DNA of 46,620 bases, taken from contig JADGQI010000049.1 of the NCBI GenBank assembly GCA_017881905.1, positions 1 through 46,620 on the forward strand. The letters are read 5' to 3'. The position numbers were made by a program, and so were the translations under genes. How positions within the stretch are numbered: position 1 is the stretch's first letter; each line of letters starts with the position of its first letter. The stretch comes from Chloroflexota bacterium. GTDB lineage: Bacteria > Chloroflexota > Limnocylindria > Limnocylindrales > CSP1-4. Below the pieces are notes generated by a model, which searched no databases, had not been told where the DNA came from, and saw only the letters and a list, made by a program, of their open reading frames with translations. Shown here one piece after another: positions 28,816-37,943 of the stretch.

Positions 28816-29589
28816 ATGGAGGATTTCTACGAGCCGATCCGGCTGCTGGCCGCCCTCGGGTTCACCGGCCTCCTGGTCATGCTCCGCCTCGAAGCGGACC
28901 GGTTCGGCGCCGCCGAGTACGCGGAGGTCGACCGCTACGGGACCCGGGCCCCGCTGCGGCGCCGGCTCGCGTGGTACATCGTCGGATTGGGGCTCGTTGT
29001 CGCGACGTGGCTGATCATCCCCGATCCGACGTCGCAGCTGTATGTCACGCTCGGCGACCGGTACCAGGCGGTCGTCGCCGGGCTGATCTACGGCGGGATC
29101 GGGGTGGCCCAGGCGATCGCCTTCGCGATGCTCCGCTATCGCCACCTGCGGTTCCCGGCGCCCGGGGCGTACCCGGTGGCGCTGCTGAACTCGGTGGGCA
29201 CCGCGTTCATCGACGAGGCGATCTTCCGCGGCGCGATCCTTGGGTTCCTGCTGCTGATCGGTCTCGAGCCAGGGGAGGCGATCATCCTCCAGGCGCTGTT
29301 CTACGGCCTGGTCACCCGGCTCGGGGCGCCTGGTCGGGACAAGTACCTGCTGATCCTGTCGATCGTCATCGGACTGGCGTCCGGCTACGTGACGCTCCGG
29401 ACGGGCGGGATCGGCGCCGCGTTCCTGGGCCACTCGATCACCCGCTTCGCGACGTTCGTCGCGACCGGGCACACCGGACAGCCCGCGCCAGTCGGCCGCG
29501 AGGTCGAGGAGATCGAGAAGAAGCGGCGGATCCCGGAGGGCTGGTCCACGGTCGGCACGTCGCGCGAATCGATCGACCCGAAGCGCTGA
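28816..29589 (+). CDS. CPBP/CAAX-protease-like membrane protein, incomplete motifs
   Basis: The 257-residue protein has about seven hydrophobic segments. FIDEAIFRGAILGF at about 132-145 resembles motif 1 (EExxxR) of CPBP intramembrane proteases, with Asp in place of the first Glu. GHSITRF may be the last His motif, but the middle FxxxH motif is not evident (LQALFYGLV). It may be a non-proteolytic or divergent member. It follows lepA by 39 nt with GAGGGG before the ATG and ends in a charged tail. The role is unknown. Confidence 0.6.
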   Translation: MEDFYEPIRLLAALGFTGLLVMLRLEADRFGAAEYAEVDRYGTRAPLRRRLAWYIVGLGLVVATWLIIPDPTSQLYVTLGDRYQAVVAGLIYGGIGVAQAIAFAMLRYRHLRFPAPGAYPVALLNSVGTAFIDEAIFRGAILGFLLLIGLEPGEAIILQALFYGLVTRLGAPGRDKYLLILSIVIGLASGYVTLRTGGIGAAFLGHSITRFATFVATGHTGQPAPVGREVEEIEKKRRIPEGWSTVGTSRESIDPKR

Positions 29590-29644
29590 TCCAGCCCGAC
29601 ACCGGGGCTGGACCTGCCGACGGTGAGCGGCGCATCATCCGCGC

Positions 29645-30904
29645 GTGGCCCCTTCCGTCGTCGACGCCCCATCGCCGCCGGTCGGTCTGTACGTCCACTT
29701 CCCGTTCTGCGTGTCGATCTGCCCCTATTGCGACTTCGTGGTCCTGGCTGGCTCCGACACGCTGGGACCGCGCAACCGGATCGCGTCGTACGTCGATGCC
29801 GTCCTGACCGAGCTGGATCTCCGGGCGGACGTCGTCGACGAACGCTTCGGGCGACCAGGTCGGACGGCCGGTCGCCGAGCGCCGCTGGCGTCGCTCTACC
29901 TCGGCGGCGGCACGCCGTCGCTGCTCGCTCCGGACGACCTGGCCGGGATCGTCGAACGTGTCCGCCGGCGGTTCGGGCTGGCCGACGGGGCCGAGGTCAC
30001 GGTCGAGGCCAATCCCGGCCCGGATGAACGCGGCGACGTCTTCCTCCAGCGCGACGCGGGCATCAGCCGGATCTCGTTCGGGGCGCAGAGCTTCAACGCC
30101 GCCGAGCTGGGTCAGCTCGGTCGCCGCCACTCGCCGGGCGACGTCGCCGATGCGGTCGATGCCGCCCGGGCCGCCGGGATCGGTTCGATCAACATCGACC
30201 TGCTGTACGACGTGCCCGGTCAGTCGCTGGCGAGCTGGACCGATTCCCTCGAGCGGGCGATCGCCCTCGGCCCGGACCACGTCTCGCTGTACGCCCTGGT
30301 CCTCGACGACCCGGACGCCGAAGGGTTGACCGGCCCGTCGGGCGATCACCTCCCGACGAGTGCCGGGGCGCGGCGCTGGCGCGAGCGCGCTCGGGTCGCG
30401 CAGGACGACGATCGTGCCGCCGCGATGTACCACTTCGCCGTCCATCGCCTCACCGAGGCCGGCTTCCATGGCTATGAGCTATCGAACTGGGCGCGGCCAG
30501 GGCACGAAAGCCGGCACAACCTCGCGTACTGGGAACGCCGGCCGGTCGAAGCGGTGGGGCCCGGGGCGCACGCCTTCGACGGACTCGATCGGCGCTGGAC
30601 CGCCGCTCGCCTGGATGGCTACATCGCGGCGCTCCGACCGGCGGACCACGCCGTCCCCCCGAGCCTGCCGCCGGGCGGCGTCGAACCGCGGCTCGATCCG
30701 ACCGCAGCGGCCGCCGAAGCCCTCATCCTCGGACTCCGGCTCGAAGCCGGGGTCCCGCTGCTGGCCTTCCTCGAACCGCCGTTCGACGAGACGCTCGCCT
30801 GGGCCGACGCGGCGGGTCTCGTGGAACAGACCACGGACGGGCGCGTCCGGTTCACGACCAACGGCCGGCTCCTGTCGAACGAGGTCTTCGCCCGGCTGAT
30901 CTAG
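29645..30904 (+). CDS. hemW: HemW, radical SAM heme chaperone
   Basis: The 419-residue radical SAM protein has YVHFPFCVSICPYCDF with the CxxxCxxC cluster, then YLGGGTPSLL, VEANP, the RISFGAQSF strand, and NIDLLYDVPGQ. The C-terminal HemW-like part reads GYELSNWARPGHESRHNLAYW. HemW (formerly an HemN-like oxidase) binds heme and delivers it to respiratory proteins; true HemN coproporphyrinogen dehydrogenase is the alternative, but the order lepA-hemW-hrcA favours HemW. The start is GTG 29645. A short, slightly C-rich gap separates it from the hrcA promoter. Confidence 0.9.
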   Translation: MAPSVVDAPSPPVGLYVHFPFCVSICPYCDFVVLAGSDTLGPRNRIASYVDAVLTELDLRADVVDERFGRPGRTAGRRAPLASLYLGGGTPSLLAPDDLAGIVERVRRRFGLADGAEVTVEANPGPDERGDVFLQRDAGISRISFGAQSFNAAELGQLGRRHSPGDVADAVDAARAAGIGSINIDLLYDVPGQSLASWTDSLERAIALGPDHVSLYALVLDDPDAEGLTGPSGDHLPTSAGARRWRERARVAQDDDRAAAMYHFAVHRLTEAGFHGYELSNWARPGHESRHNLAYWERRPVEAVGPGAHAFDGLDRRWTAARLDGYIAALRPADHAVPPSLPPGGVEPRLDPTAAAAEALILGLRLEAGVPLLAFLEPPFDETLAWADAAGLVEQTTDGRVRFTTNGRLLSNEVFARLI

Positions 30905-30930
30905 CCCGTGCCGCGGCCCCGGCCGGTTCG

Positions 30931-30960
30931 TTGACACTCGCAGGCGTCGACTGCTACCAT
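30931..30960 (+). promoter_or_regulatory. hrcA operon promoter
   Basis: TTGACA (30931-30936) and TACCAT (30955-30960) are separated by 18 nt, just upstream of the CIRCE element. The -35 box is a perfect consensus. Confidence 0.75.
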
Positions 30961-30973
30961 GCGGACCACACCG

Positions 30974-31000
30974 TTAGCACTCTCAACCATAGAGTGCTAA
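30974..31000 (+). promoter_or_regulatory. CIRCE operator of hrcA-grpE-dnaK
   Basis: The sequence is a perfect CIRCE: TTAGCACTC, a 9-nt spacer, GAGTGCTAA. HrcA binds it to repress heat-shock genes. It lies between the -10 box and the start codon of hrcA. Confidence 0.98.
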
Positions 31001-31019
31001 CAGGAAGGAGCCACCGCCC

Positions 31020-32123
31020 TTGGCGCGACGGAGTCGCCCCACCGCCGGCCCCCTGGACGCTCGTTCGCAGGCGATCCTGCGGGCCGTCATCGAGGAATAC
31101 GTCGTCTCGGCCGTCCCGGTCGGGTCCCAGGCGCTCGTCGATCGGTATCGCCTGGGCGTCAGCTCGGCCACGGTCCGGTCGATCCTCGCCGACCTCGAGG
31201 CAGCCGGTCTGCTCACCCACCCGCACACGAGCGCGGGTCGCATCCCGACCGACACCGGCTATCGCCTGTATGTCGAAACGCTGGCCGACACCACCGTCCT
31301 GCCAGCGGTCGAGCAGCTGATGATCCGACACCAATTCGGCCAGGTCGAGTTCGCCAGCGAGCACTGGTTCCGGCTGGCCGCGACCACTCTCGCCAGCGTG
31401 ACCGGCTCGGCCGGCCTCGCTACGGCCGCCAAGCCGGCGTCCGCCCGCGTCCGCCGGATCGATCTGGTCGCGCTCCAGGACCGGGTCGCCAGCCTGATCC
31501 TCGTCCTCCGCGAGGGCACGATCAAGCAAGGCATGATCAGCCTCGACCGGCCCGTCGATCAGGACGACCTCACCCGGAGCGCGAACCGTCTCAACGACGA
31601 CCTGACCGGCCTGACCGCCGCCCAGGTCGAGTCGCGCCTGCCGACGTACGCGGCGGCGGCCGCCATCGCGGCCGACCTCGAGCCCGAGGCGCCCGCTGCG
31701 GTCGATGCCCTGGTGGTCAGCCGCGTCGCCGAGCGGATCGGCCGGACGATGCGCGAGTCCGACGGCGAGGCCGTCGAGGAGGTCTACAGCGACGGCCTGC
31801 TCAACGTCATGGAAGCGCCCGAATTCGCCCAGAGCGAGAAGCTTCGCCGGGTGTTCTCGGCGCTCGAGAACCGGTCGTACCTCGGCGAGCTGCTGGCGCT
31901 GATCGCCGGGAGCGGCCGGATCCACGTATTCATCGGACACGAGAACGCCCCCGCCGAGATGCGCGAGGTGTCGCTCGTCCTCGCACCGTACGGCCGGCCC
32001 GGTCGGGCGGTCGGGGTCGTCGGCGTCCTCGGGCCCACCCGGATGGCGTACTCCCACGCGATCGGGACGGTCGGCTTCGTGTCCGGCCTGATGAACGAGC
32101 TCGTCGACCACCTGTACGCCTGA
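31020..32123 (+). CDS. hrcA: Heat-inducible transcription repressor HrcA
   Basis: The 367-residue repressor has an N-terminal winged-helix domain (about 10-80, VGSQALVDRYRLGVSSATVRSILADLEAAGLL) and a C-terminal dimerisation part ending in FVSGLMNELVDHLY. It binds the CIRCE element 20 nt upstream of its own start, and folded HrcA levels depend on chaperones, giving feedback. The start is TTG 31020 with GGAAGGAG 9 nt before it. It is followed by grpE 32 nt later. Length and motifs are normal. Confidence 0.95.
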   Translation: MARRSRPTAGPLDARSQAILRAVIEEYVVSAVPVGSQALVDRYRLGVSSATVRSILADLEAAGLLTHPHTSAGRIPTDTGYRLYVETLADTTVLPAVEQLMIRHQFGQVEFASEHWFRLAATTLASVTGSAGLATAAKPASARVRRIDLVALQDRVASLILVLREGTIKQGMISLDRPVDQDDLTRSANRLNDDLTGLTAAQVESRLPTYAAAAAIAADLEPEAPAAVDALVVSRVAERIGRTMRESDGEAVEEVYSDGLLNVMEAPEFAQSEKLRRVFSALENRSYLGELLALIAGSGRIHVFIGHENAPAEMREVSLVLAPYGRPGRAVGVVGVLGPTRMAYSHAIGTVGFVSGLMNELVDHLYA

Positions 32124-32155
32124 TCCATCGGACCCTGAAGGACAGACCTGACGCC

Positions 32156-32722
32156 ATGCCCCACAAGACCCGAGCCCAGGAGCGCGCCGAGGAGATCGAC
32201 ATCTCCCCGACCAAACTCCTCGCCGAGATCGACCAGCTCAAGTCGCAGCTCGAGATCGCCGATGGCCAGGCGGCCGAGTACCTCGCCGGACTCCAGCGCG
32301 AGCGGGCCGAGTTCACGAACTTCCGCCGGCGCACAGCCGATGAACGCGAGCGCGATGCCGGCCTGGCCGCCGACGGGCTCCTGCGCAAGGTGCTGGCCCT
32401 CGCGGACGACTTCGATCGGGCCATCGACGCCCGTCCGGAGACGCTGGCCGGGGACGCCTGGGCGGAGGGCGTGACGGCGATCGATCGCAAGCTCCGGCTG
32501 CTGCTCGAGAGCGAGGGCGTCAGCGCGATCGAGGTCGTGCCGGGCGTCCCGTTCGACCCATACCAGCACGAGGCCCTCGTCAATGTCCCGGGGACCGACC
32601 TCCCCGAAGGCGCGATCGTGTCCGAGCTCCAGCGCGGCTATCGGATCCGCGACCGGATCCTGCGGCCCGCGATGGTCGCCGTCGCGGCGGCACCGTCCGA
32701 CGACACCGAACCCATCAACTGA
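32156..32722 (+). CDS. grpE: GrpE, nucleotide exchange factor of DnaK
   Basis: The 188-residue co-chaperone has a long coiled-coil N-terminal region (about 15-80, KLLAEIDQLKSQLEIADG) and a C-terminal beta-wing with the conserved PGVPFDPYQHEALVNVPGTDLPEGAIVSELQRGYRI pattern. It releases ADP from DnaK. ATG 32156 has GAAGGA upstream. It lies in hrcA-grpE-dnaK, downstream of the CIRCE promoter, with 61 nt to dnaK. Confidence 0.95.
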   Translation: MPHKTRAQERAEEIDISPTKLLAEIDQLKSQLEIADGQAAEYLAGLQRERAEFTNFRRRTADERERDAGLAADGLLRKVLALADDFDRAIDARPETLAGDAWAEGVTAIDRKLRLLLESEGVSAIEVVPGVPFDPYQHEALVNVPGTDLPEGAIVSELQRGYRIRDRILRPAMVAVAAAPSDDTEPIN

Positions 32723-32783
32723 ACCGTTCATCAACCGAACCATCCAGCCCTAGACCAGCTGACCGACCAGGAGAACCCGAACC

Positions 32784-34733
32784 ATGGGCAAGATCATCGG
32801 CATCGACCTCGGCACGACGAACTCCGTCGTCGCGGTCATGGAGGGCGGCGAGCCGACCGTCATCGCATCGGCCGAGGGCGGCCGGACCGTCCCGTCTGTC
32901 GTCGCGTTCACGAAGGCCGGCGAGCGTCTCGTCGGCCAGCTGGCGAAGCGCCAGGCCGTGACCAACCCGGCCAACACCGTCTTCTCGATCAAGCGCTTCA
33001 TGGGCCGCCGCTGGGACGACCCGGAGGTCAAGCGCTCGAAGGACCTCGTCCCATACAAGGTCGAGAAGGACCCCAAGAGCGACGGCATCCAGGTCCTGGT
33101 CGGCGACGGCAAGGCGTACACGCCGCCCGAGCTGAGCGCGATGATCCTGCAGAAGCTCAAGGCGGATGCGGAGGCGTACCTCGGTGAGAAGATCACCGAG
33201 GCCGTGATCACGGTCCCCGCCTACTTCGACGACACCCAGCGCCAGGCGACCAAGGACGCCGGCCGGATCGCCGGCCTCGACGTCAAGCGGATCATCAACG
33301 AGCCGACCGCTTCCGCGCTGGCCTACGGCCTCGACAAGAAGACCGACGAGAAGATCGCGGTCTACGACCTCGGTGGCGGTACGTTCGACATCTCGATCCT
33401 CGAGCTGGGCGACGGCGTGTTCGAGGTCAAGGCGACCAACGGCGACACCCATCTCGGCGGCGACGACTTCGACCAGCGTGTCATCGACTGGCTGCTGGCC
33501 GAGTTCAAGCGCGACCAGGGGATGGACCTGTCGAAGGACCAGCAGGCCCTCCAGCGCCTCAAGGAGGCGGCCGAGAAGGCGAAGATCGAGCTGTCGTCGA
33601 CGATGTCGACCGAGATCAACCTGCCGTACATCACCGCCGATGCGTCCGGCCCGAAGCACCTCGTGGTGACCCTTAGCCGGGCCAAGCTCGAGGAGCTCGT
33701 TCGCGATCTCGTCGAGAAGACCAAGGATCCGGTCGCCAAGGCGCTCAAGGACGCCGGGCTCAAGCCGTCCGAGATCGACGAGGTCGTGCTCGTCGGCGGG
33801 ATGACCCGGATGCCGGCGGTCATCGAGGCGGTCAAGGGCTTCTTCGGTGGCAAGGAACCGAACCGCGGGGTCAACCCCGACGAGGTCGTCGCCGTCGGCG
33901 CCGCCATCCAGGCCGGTGTCCTGGCGGGCGACGTCAAGGACGTCCTGCTCCTCGACGTGACCCCGCTGTCGCTCGGCATCGAGACGCTCGGCGGCGTCAT
34001 GACCAAGCTGATCGAGCGCAACACGACCATCCCGACGTCCAAGTCGCAGGTCTTCTCGACCGCGTCGGACAACCAGAGCCAGGTCGAGATCCACGTCCTC
34101 CAGGGCGAGCGCGAGTTCGCCGCGGACAACAAGACCCTCGGCCGGTTCATCCTCGACGGCATCCCGCCGGCGCCCCGCGGCATCCCGCAGGTCGAGGTCA
34201 CGTTCGACATCGACGCCAACGGGATCCTCGACGTCAAGGCCAAGGACCGGGCGACCGCCAAGGAGCAGCAGGTCCGGATCACCGCCTCGTCGATGCTCTC
34301 GAAGGACGATGTCGACAAGATGGTCCGGGACGCCAAGGACCACGCCGACGAGGATCGACAGCGACGCGAGGAGGTCGAGACCCGCAACCAGGCGGAGCAG
34401 CTCACCTATCAGGCCGAACGGACGCTCAAGGACCTCGGCGACAAGGTGTCGTCCGAGGATCGGGCCGCCACCGAGTCGGCGATCGAGGTGGTGCGGGAGG
34501 CGCTCAAGGGGAGCGACCTAGAAGCCGTCAAGCGATCGACCACGGACCTGGCCAGCGTCCTGCAGCGGGTGAGCACCGCGGCCTACCAGGCCTCGGCGAG
34601 CTCGGCCGACGCGGGTCCTTCCGGCGACAACGGCACCGGCGACGGCGCCGGCCCGTCGGCCGACGGCAGCGGGCCGTCCGAACCCGGCGCCGAGGGTGAG
34701 GAAGCCGTCGAAGGCGAGTTCAAGGAGGTCTGA
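32784..34733 (+). CDS. dnaK: DnaK (Hsp70) chaperone
   Basis: The 649-residue ATP-driven chaperone has GIDLGTTNS and [12 protein letters not shown] in the nucleotide-binding domain, [11 protein letters not shown], the [14 protein letters not shown] linker, and a substrate-binding domain, followed by a variable Gly/Ser-rich tail ending in EGEFKEV. AGGAGA precedes the ATG. It belongs to the CIRCE operon. A 9-bp hairpin after the stop probably ends transcription, and dnaJ is 5.5 kb away. Confidence 0.98.
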   Translation: MGKIIGIDLGTTNSVVAVMEGGEPTVIASAEGGRTVPSVVAFTKAGERLVGQLAKRQAVTNPANTVFSIKRFMGRRWDDPEVKRSKDLVPYKVEKDPKSDGIQVLVGDGKAYTPPELSAMILQKLKADAEAYLGEKITEAVITVPAYFDDTQRQATKDAGRIAGLDVKRIINEPTASALAYGLDKKTDEKIAVYDLGGGTFDISILELGDGVFEVKATNGDTHLGGDDFDQRVIDWLLAEFKRDQGMDLSKDQQALQRLKEAAEKAKIELSSTMSTEINLPYITADASGPKHLVVTLSRAKLEELVRDLVEKTKDPVAKALKDAGLKPSEIDEVVLVGGMTRMPAVIEAVKGFFGGKEPNRGVNPDEVVAVGAAIQAGVLAGDVKDVLLLDVTPLSLGIETLGGVMTKLIERNTTIPTSKSQVFSTASDNQSQVEIHVLQGEREFAADNKTLGRFILDGIPPAPRGIPQVEVTFDIDANGILDVKAKDRATAKEQQVRITASSMLSKDDVDKMVRDAKDHADEDRQRREEVETRNQAEQLTYQAERTLKDLGDKVSSEDRAATESAIEVVREALKGSDLEAVKRSTTDLASVLQRVSTAAYQASASSADAGPSGDNGTGDGAGPSADGSGPSEPGAEGEEAVEGEFKEV

Positions 34734-34747
34734 CCTCCGTCGACCCA

Positions 34748-34771
34748 CGCGGGGCCACCGACGGCCCCGCG
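34748..34771 (+). terminator. Hairpin terminator after dnaK
   Basis: CGCGGGGCC and GGCCCCGCG pair over 9 bp around a 6-nt loop, starting 15 nt after the dnaK stop. No U-tract follows. Confidence 0.6.
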
Positions 34772-34793
34772 CATGGGCCGACTCGTCGGATGG

Positions 34794-34799
34794 TAGGCT
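34794..34799 (+). promoter_or_regulatory. Putative -10 element (TAGGCT) of the gene at 34834
   Basis: TAGGCT stands 34 nt before ATG 34834, which has its own ribosome site, so this transcript would have a short leader. Confidence 0.4.
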
Positions 34800-34833
34800 C
34801 GGGCGACAGGCCGGGCGACGAACGGAGGCGACG

Positions 34834-35376
34834 ATGCGACGATTCATCATCGGGGCGGTGGCGCTCGTCACCGGGCTGCTGGCTGCCGGCGGCGTCGCGC
34901 TCACCACCCGGCGGCGCCGGGATCGTGACGAGGTCCTCCCCCTCGACGCGGCGCCGCCGCTCGGGGCCAGCGAGCCGGAGGAGATCGCCCACGCGTCGGT
35001 CGAGGCCGACTTCGGGCAGACCGTCGCCGCGGCCGAGGCCGAGGCACCGGTCGCGCCCAAGCGCAAGCGCCCCCGGCGGAAACCGGCCAAGGCGACGACC
35101 GAGGAGGCTCCCGCGACCGACGGCGTGGACGGAGCCGACAGCTCCGGGACCCGCGACGCCGCGGACGCAGGCGACACTGCCGATGCCGCGACCGCCGACG
35201 TCACCGACGCCGCGGCGGCGGAGGCCCCATCGCAGACCGCTTCCGCCGATGCCACGACCGCCGATCCGTCTCCGGCCGAAACTCCGGGCGCCCGGACCGC
35301 GGAGGCAGCCGAGATCGCCGCCGCCGCCGAGGCCGCCGAGCTGTCCGGGAGTCCCGAGCTGCCCTCCGCCTCCTGA
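34834..35376 (+). CDS. Single-pass protein with Ala/Asp/Glu-rich domain
   Basis: The 180-residue protein starts MRRFIIGAVALVTGLLAAGGVALTT, a short basic N-terminus followed by one helix (about 4-24), then an Arg-rich stop-transfer RRRRDRD. A basic KPRR-type patch (APKRKRPRRKPAKA, about 80-92) is followed by a long low-complexity Ala/Asp/Thr/Glu region. It is presumably membrane-anchored with a disordered domain. GGAGG is 6 nt before ATG 34834; a longer frame upstream runs through the dnaK terminator. The family is not recognised. Confidence 0.6.
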   Translation: MRRFIIGAVALVTGLLAAGGVALTTRRRRDRDEVLPLDAAPPLGASEPEEIAHASVEADFGQTVAAAEAEAPVAPKRKRPRRKPAKATTEEAPATDGVDGADSSGTRDAADAGDTADAATADVTDAAAAEAPSQTASADATTADPSPAETPGARTAEAAEIAAAAEAAELSGSPELPSAS

Positions 35377-35407
35377 GGGTCGCGGCGCGGCGGTCTCGCC
35401 GTCCGGG

Positions 35408-35413
35408 TAGGAT
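35408..35413 (+). promoter_or_regulatory. Putative -10 element (TAGGAT) of the ABC operon
   Basis: TAGGAT ends 9 nt before ATG 35423, predicting a leaderless message for the ABC ATPase. Confidence 0.5.
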
Positions 35414-35422
35414 GGCCGCTCC

Positions 35423-36361
35423 ATGGCCACCTCCTCCGAGCCCGCGCTCATCCATGCCCGCGGCCTGACCAAGCGGTTCGGCGCGTTCACGGCCGTCGAC
35501 GCGGTCGACTTCGACGTCGCGCCGGGTGAGTCGTTCGGGTTCCTCGGCCCGAACGGGGCGGGCAAGACCTCGACCGTCCGGATGATCGGCTGCGTGTCGC
35601 CGGTCACTGAGGGGGTGCTGACCGTTCTCGGGCTCGACCCCGCCGCGGACTCGTCGCGGATCAAGTCGCGGATCGGCGTCGTCCCGCAGCAGGACACCCT
35701 GGACATGGAGCTCACGGTCCGGGAGAACCTGGTCATCTACGGGCGCTATTTCGACCTGTCGCGGCGCGAGGCCGGTCGACGCGCCGACGAGCTGCTCGAG
35801 TTCGTCCAGCTCGGCGAACGGGCGAAGAGCCAGGTCGAGCCGCTGTCGGGTGGGATGAAGCGGAGGCTGACGATCGCCCGCTCGCTGATCAACGAGCCGT
35901 CGCTCCTCCTCCTCGATGAGCCGACGACCGGCCTCGATCCCCAGGCCCGCCATCTCCTGTGGGATCGCCTCTACCGGTTGAAGCAGCGCGGGGTGACCCT
36001 CGTGCTGACGACCCACTTCATGGACGAGGCGGAGCAGCTGTGCGACCGCCTCGTGGTCATGGACAAGGCCAAGATCGTCGCCGTCGGCTCGCCGCGCGAG
36101 CTGATCGAGCAGTACTCCACGAGGGAGGTCCTCGAGCTGCGCTTCCCCGCCGACGCGGCGCCGACAGACGGGTCGATCTTCGACGGCGTGGCCAGCCGGG
36201 TCGAACAGCTGCCCGATCGCGTCCTGCTCTATGCCGACGACGGTGAGGCCGCCGCGGTGGTCCTTCACGAGCGGGGGGTTCGACCGGAGACCAGTCTGGT
36301 CCGGCGCTCGAGCCTCGAGGATGTCTTCCTGCGGCTCACCGGCCGGAGCCTGATCGAGTAG
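35423..36361 (+). CDS. ABC transporter ATPase (DrrA/NodI-like)
   Basis: The 312-residue ATPase has Walker A GPNGAGKT (42-49), the Q-loop in VVPQQDTLD, the signature LSGGMKRRL, Walker B LLLLDEPTTGLD and the H-loop TTHFMDEAEQL. The approximately 90-residue C-terminal region after VAVGSPRELIE is typical of exporters of the ABC-2 class. It is the first of three genes; the two membrane subunits follow within 4 nt and 2 nt. The substrate (drug, lipid or polysaccharide) is unknown. Confidence 0.93.
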   Translation: MATSSEPALIHARGLTKRFGAFTAVDAVDFDVAPGESFGFLGPNGAGKTSTVRMIGCVSPVTEGVLTVLGLDPAADSSRIKSRIGVVPQQDTLDMELTVRENLVIYGRYFDLSRREAGRRADELLEFVQLGERAKSQVEPLSGGMKRRLTIARSLINEPSLLLLDEPTTGLDPQARHLLWDRLYRLKQRGVTLVLTTHFMDEAEQLCDRLVVMDKAKIVAVGSPRELIEQYSTREVLELRFPADAAPTDGSIFDGVASRVEQLPDRVLLYADDGEAAAVVLHERGVRPETSLVRRSSLEDVFLRLTGRSLIE

Positions 36362-36365
36362 CCCG

Positions 36366-37139
36366 ATGACCGCCGCCTTGCGCGTCCTCGAGTTCAATGC
36401 GATGGGCTATCGCCGGGTGTGGCGAGGCACGCTCTTCTCGACCTTCCTGTCGCCGGTCCTGTTCCTGGCCGCGATGGGACTCGGCCTCGGGGCGTTCGTC
36501 GACCAGGGCGGCAACGGTGCTCTCGGTCCGTTCTCGTACGCCGCGTTCCTCGCGCCAGGGCTGCTGGCGGGCCAGGCGATGCAGACCGCTGGCTTCGAGT
36601 CGACCTACCCGATCATGGGCGCGATCATCTGGGATCGGACCTACTTCGGGATGCTGGCCACCCCGATCACCGTGACCGGGATCGTCTTCGGCACGCTCGG
36701 CTGGATGGCGGTCCGGCTGGCGATGGTGTCGACCGCGTTCTTCATCGTGATGGTGGCGTTCGGGCTGGTCGCCTCGCCGCTCGGCATCCTGTCGATCGGG
36801 GTCGGCGTGATGACCGGGCTCGCCTTCGCCGCGCCGATCATGGCGTTCGCGGCGACGCGCAAGAACGACCAGGCGTTCTCGATGATCTTCCGCTTCGGCC
36901 TGACCCCGATGTTCCTGTTCAGCGGGACGTTCTTCCCGATCGAGCGGCTGCCGGCCCGGATCCAGCTGCTGGCCGAGATCCTGCCGCTCCATCACGGCGT
37001 GGCGCTCGCCCGCCACCTGTGCCTGGGCGACGCGGCCGATCGGAGCGACCAGGTGGTCCACGTCGTCGTGCTGAGCGCCTACATCGTCGCCGGGACGATC
37101 GCGGCGTTGATCACCTTCCGCCGGACCCTGGTGCGCTGA
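36366..37139 (+). CDS. ABC-2 type permease 1
   Basis: The 257-residue membrane subunit has six predicted helices and typical ABC-2 patterns: FLAPGLLAGQAMQT, FETTYPIMGAIIWDRTYF-like segment (about 78-100), and MFLFSGTFFPIERLP before the last extracytoplasmic loop. It follows the ATPase by 4 nt. With permease 2 it likely forms a heterodimeric channel. Confidence 0.88.
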   Translation: MTAALRVLEFNAMGYRRVWRGTLFSTFLSPVLFLAAMGLGLGAFVDQGGNGALGPFSYAAFLAPGLLAGQAMQTAGFESTYPIMGAIIWDRTYFGMLATPITVTGIVFGTLGWMAVRLAMVSTAFFIVMVAFGLVASPLGILSIGVGVMTGLAFAAPIMAFAATRKNDQAFSMIFRFGLTPMFLFSGTFFPIERLPARIQLLAEILPLHHGVALARHLCLGDAADRSDQVVHVVVLSAYIVAGTIAALITFRRTLVR

Positions 37140-37141
37140 CG

Positions 37142-37942
37142 ATGACGTCCCTGTCGACCATCGCGCCGGCCTACCAGCCTGGGACCCGCGCCGCTCGCCT
37201 GATCGAACGCAACGTGATGGTCTATCGGCGGACCTGGATCATGCTCGTGTCCGGCTTCTTCGAGCCGGTCTTCTATCTGCTGGCGATCGGGTTCGGGATC
37301 GGCGGGCTGGTCGGACCGATCCTCCTGCCGAGCGGGGAGCACGTTTCCTACGCAGTGTTCGTCGCGCCGGGCCTGCTCGCGTCGTCGGCGATGAACGGCG
37401 CCATCTACGACTCCACGTTCAACATCTTCTTCAAGCTGCGCTACGCCAAGACGTACGACGCGATGCTGTCGACCCCGATGGCGGTCACCGACGTGGCGGT
37501 CGGCGAGATCGCCTGGGCGCTCATCCGGGGCACGATGTACGCGGTCGGGTTCCTCGTCGCGATGGCGTTCCTGGGACTGATCAAGTCGCCGCTGATCGTC
37601 TTCGCGATCCCCGGCGCGATGCTGATCGGGTTCGCGTTCGCCGCGGTCGGGATGGCCGCCACGACCTGGGTCCGGCGGTGGACCGACTTCGACTGGATCT
37701 TCGTCGTCACCCTGCCGCTGTTCCTGTTCTCGGCGACCTTCTACCCGATCACCGTCTACCCCGAGCCGCTGCGGACGTTCGTCAGCCTGACCCCGCTGAC
37801 CCAGGGCGTGGAGCTGCTGCGCTCGCTGGCGCTCGGGACGGTCGGGCCGGACATCCTGGTCCACATCGCGTACCTGCTCGTGATGGGCCTGGTCGGCCTG
37901 GTCGTGGTCGACCGCCGGCTCGCCCGGCTCCTGCTCAAGTAG
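37142..37942 (+). CDS. ABC-2 type permease 2
   Basis: The 266-residue subunit resembles permease 1: VAPGLLASSAMNGAIYDSTF, LRYAKTYDAMLSTP and LFLFSATFYPITVYPEPL. It has about six helices and an N-terminal amphipathic region. It begins at ATG 37142, 2 nt after the permease 1 stop; a longer open frame through permease 1 is a shadow. The pair probably arose by duplication. Confidence 0.88.
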   Translation: MTSLSTIAPAYQPGTRAARLIERNVMVYRRTWIMLVSGFFEPVFYLLAIGFGIGGLVGPILLPSGEHVSYAVFVAPGLLASSAMNGAIYDSTFNIFFKLRYAKTYDAMLSTPMAVTDVAVGEIAWALIRGTMYAVGFLVAMAFLGLIKSPLIVFAIPGAMLIGFAFAAVGMAATTWVRRWTDFDWIFVVTLPLFLFSATFYPITVYPEPLRTFVSLTPLTQGVELLRSLALGTVGPDILVHIAYLLVMGLVGLVVVDRRLARLLLK

Positions 37943-37943
37943 C

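Noticed and set aside
30905-30930. Rho-independent terminator after hemW
   Set aside because: The C/G-rich stretch gives only short, ambiguous pairings.
32715-34343. 542-residue minus-strand frame opposite dnaK
   Set aside because: Shadow of dnaK without a recognisable domain or ribosome site.
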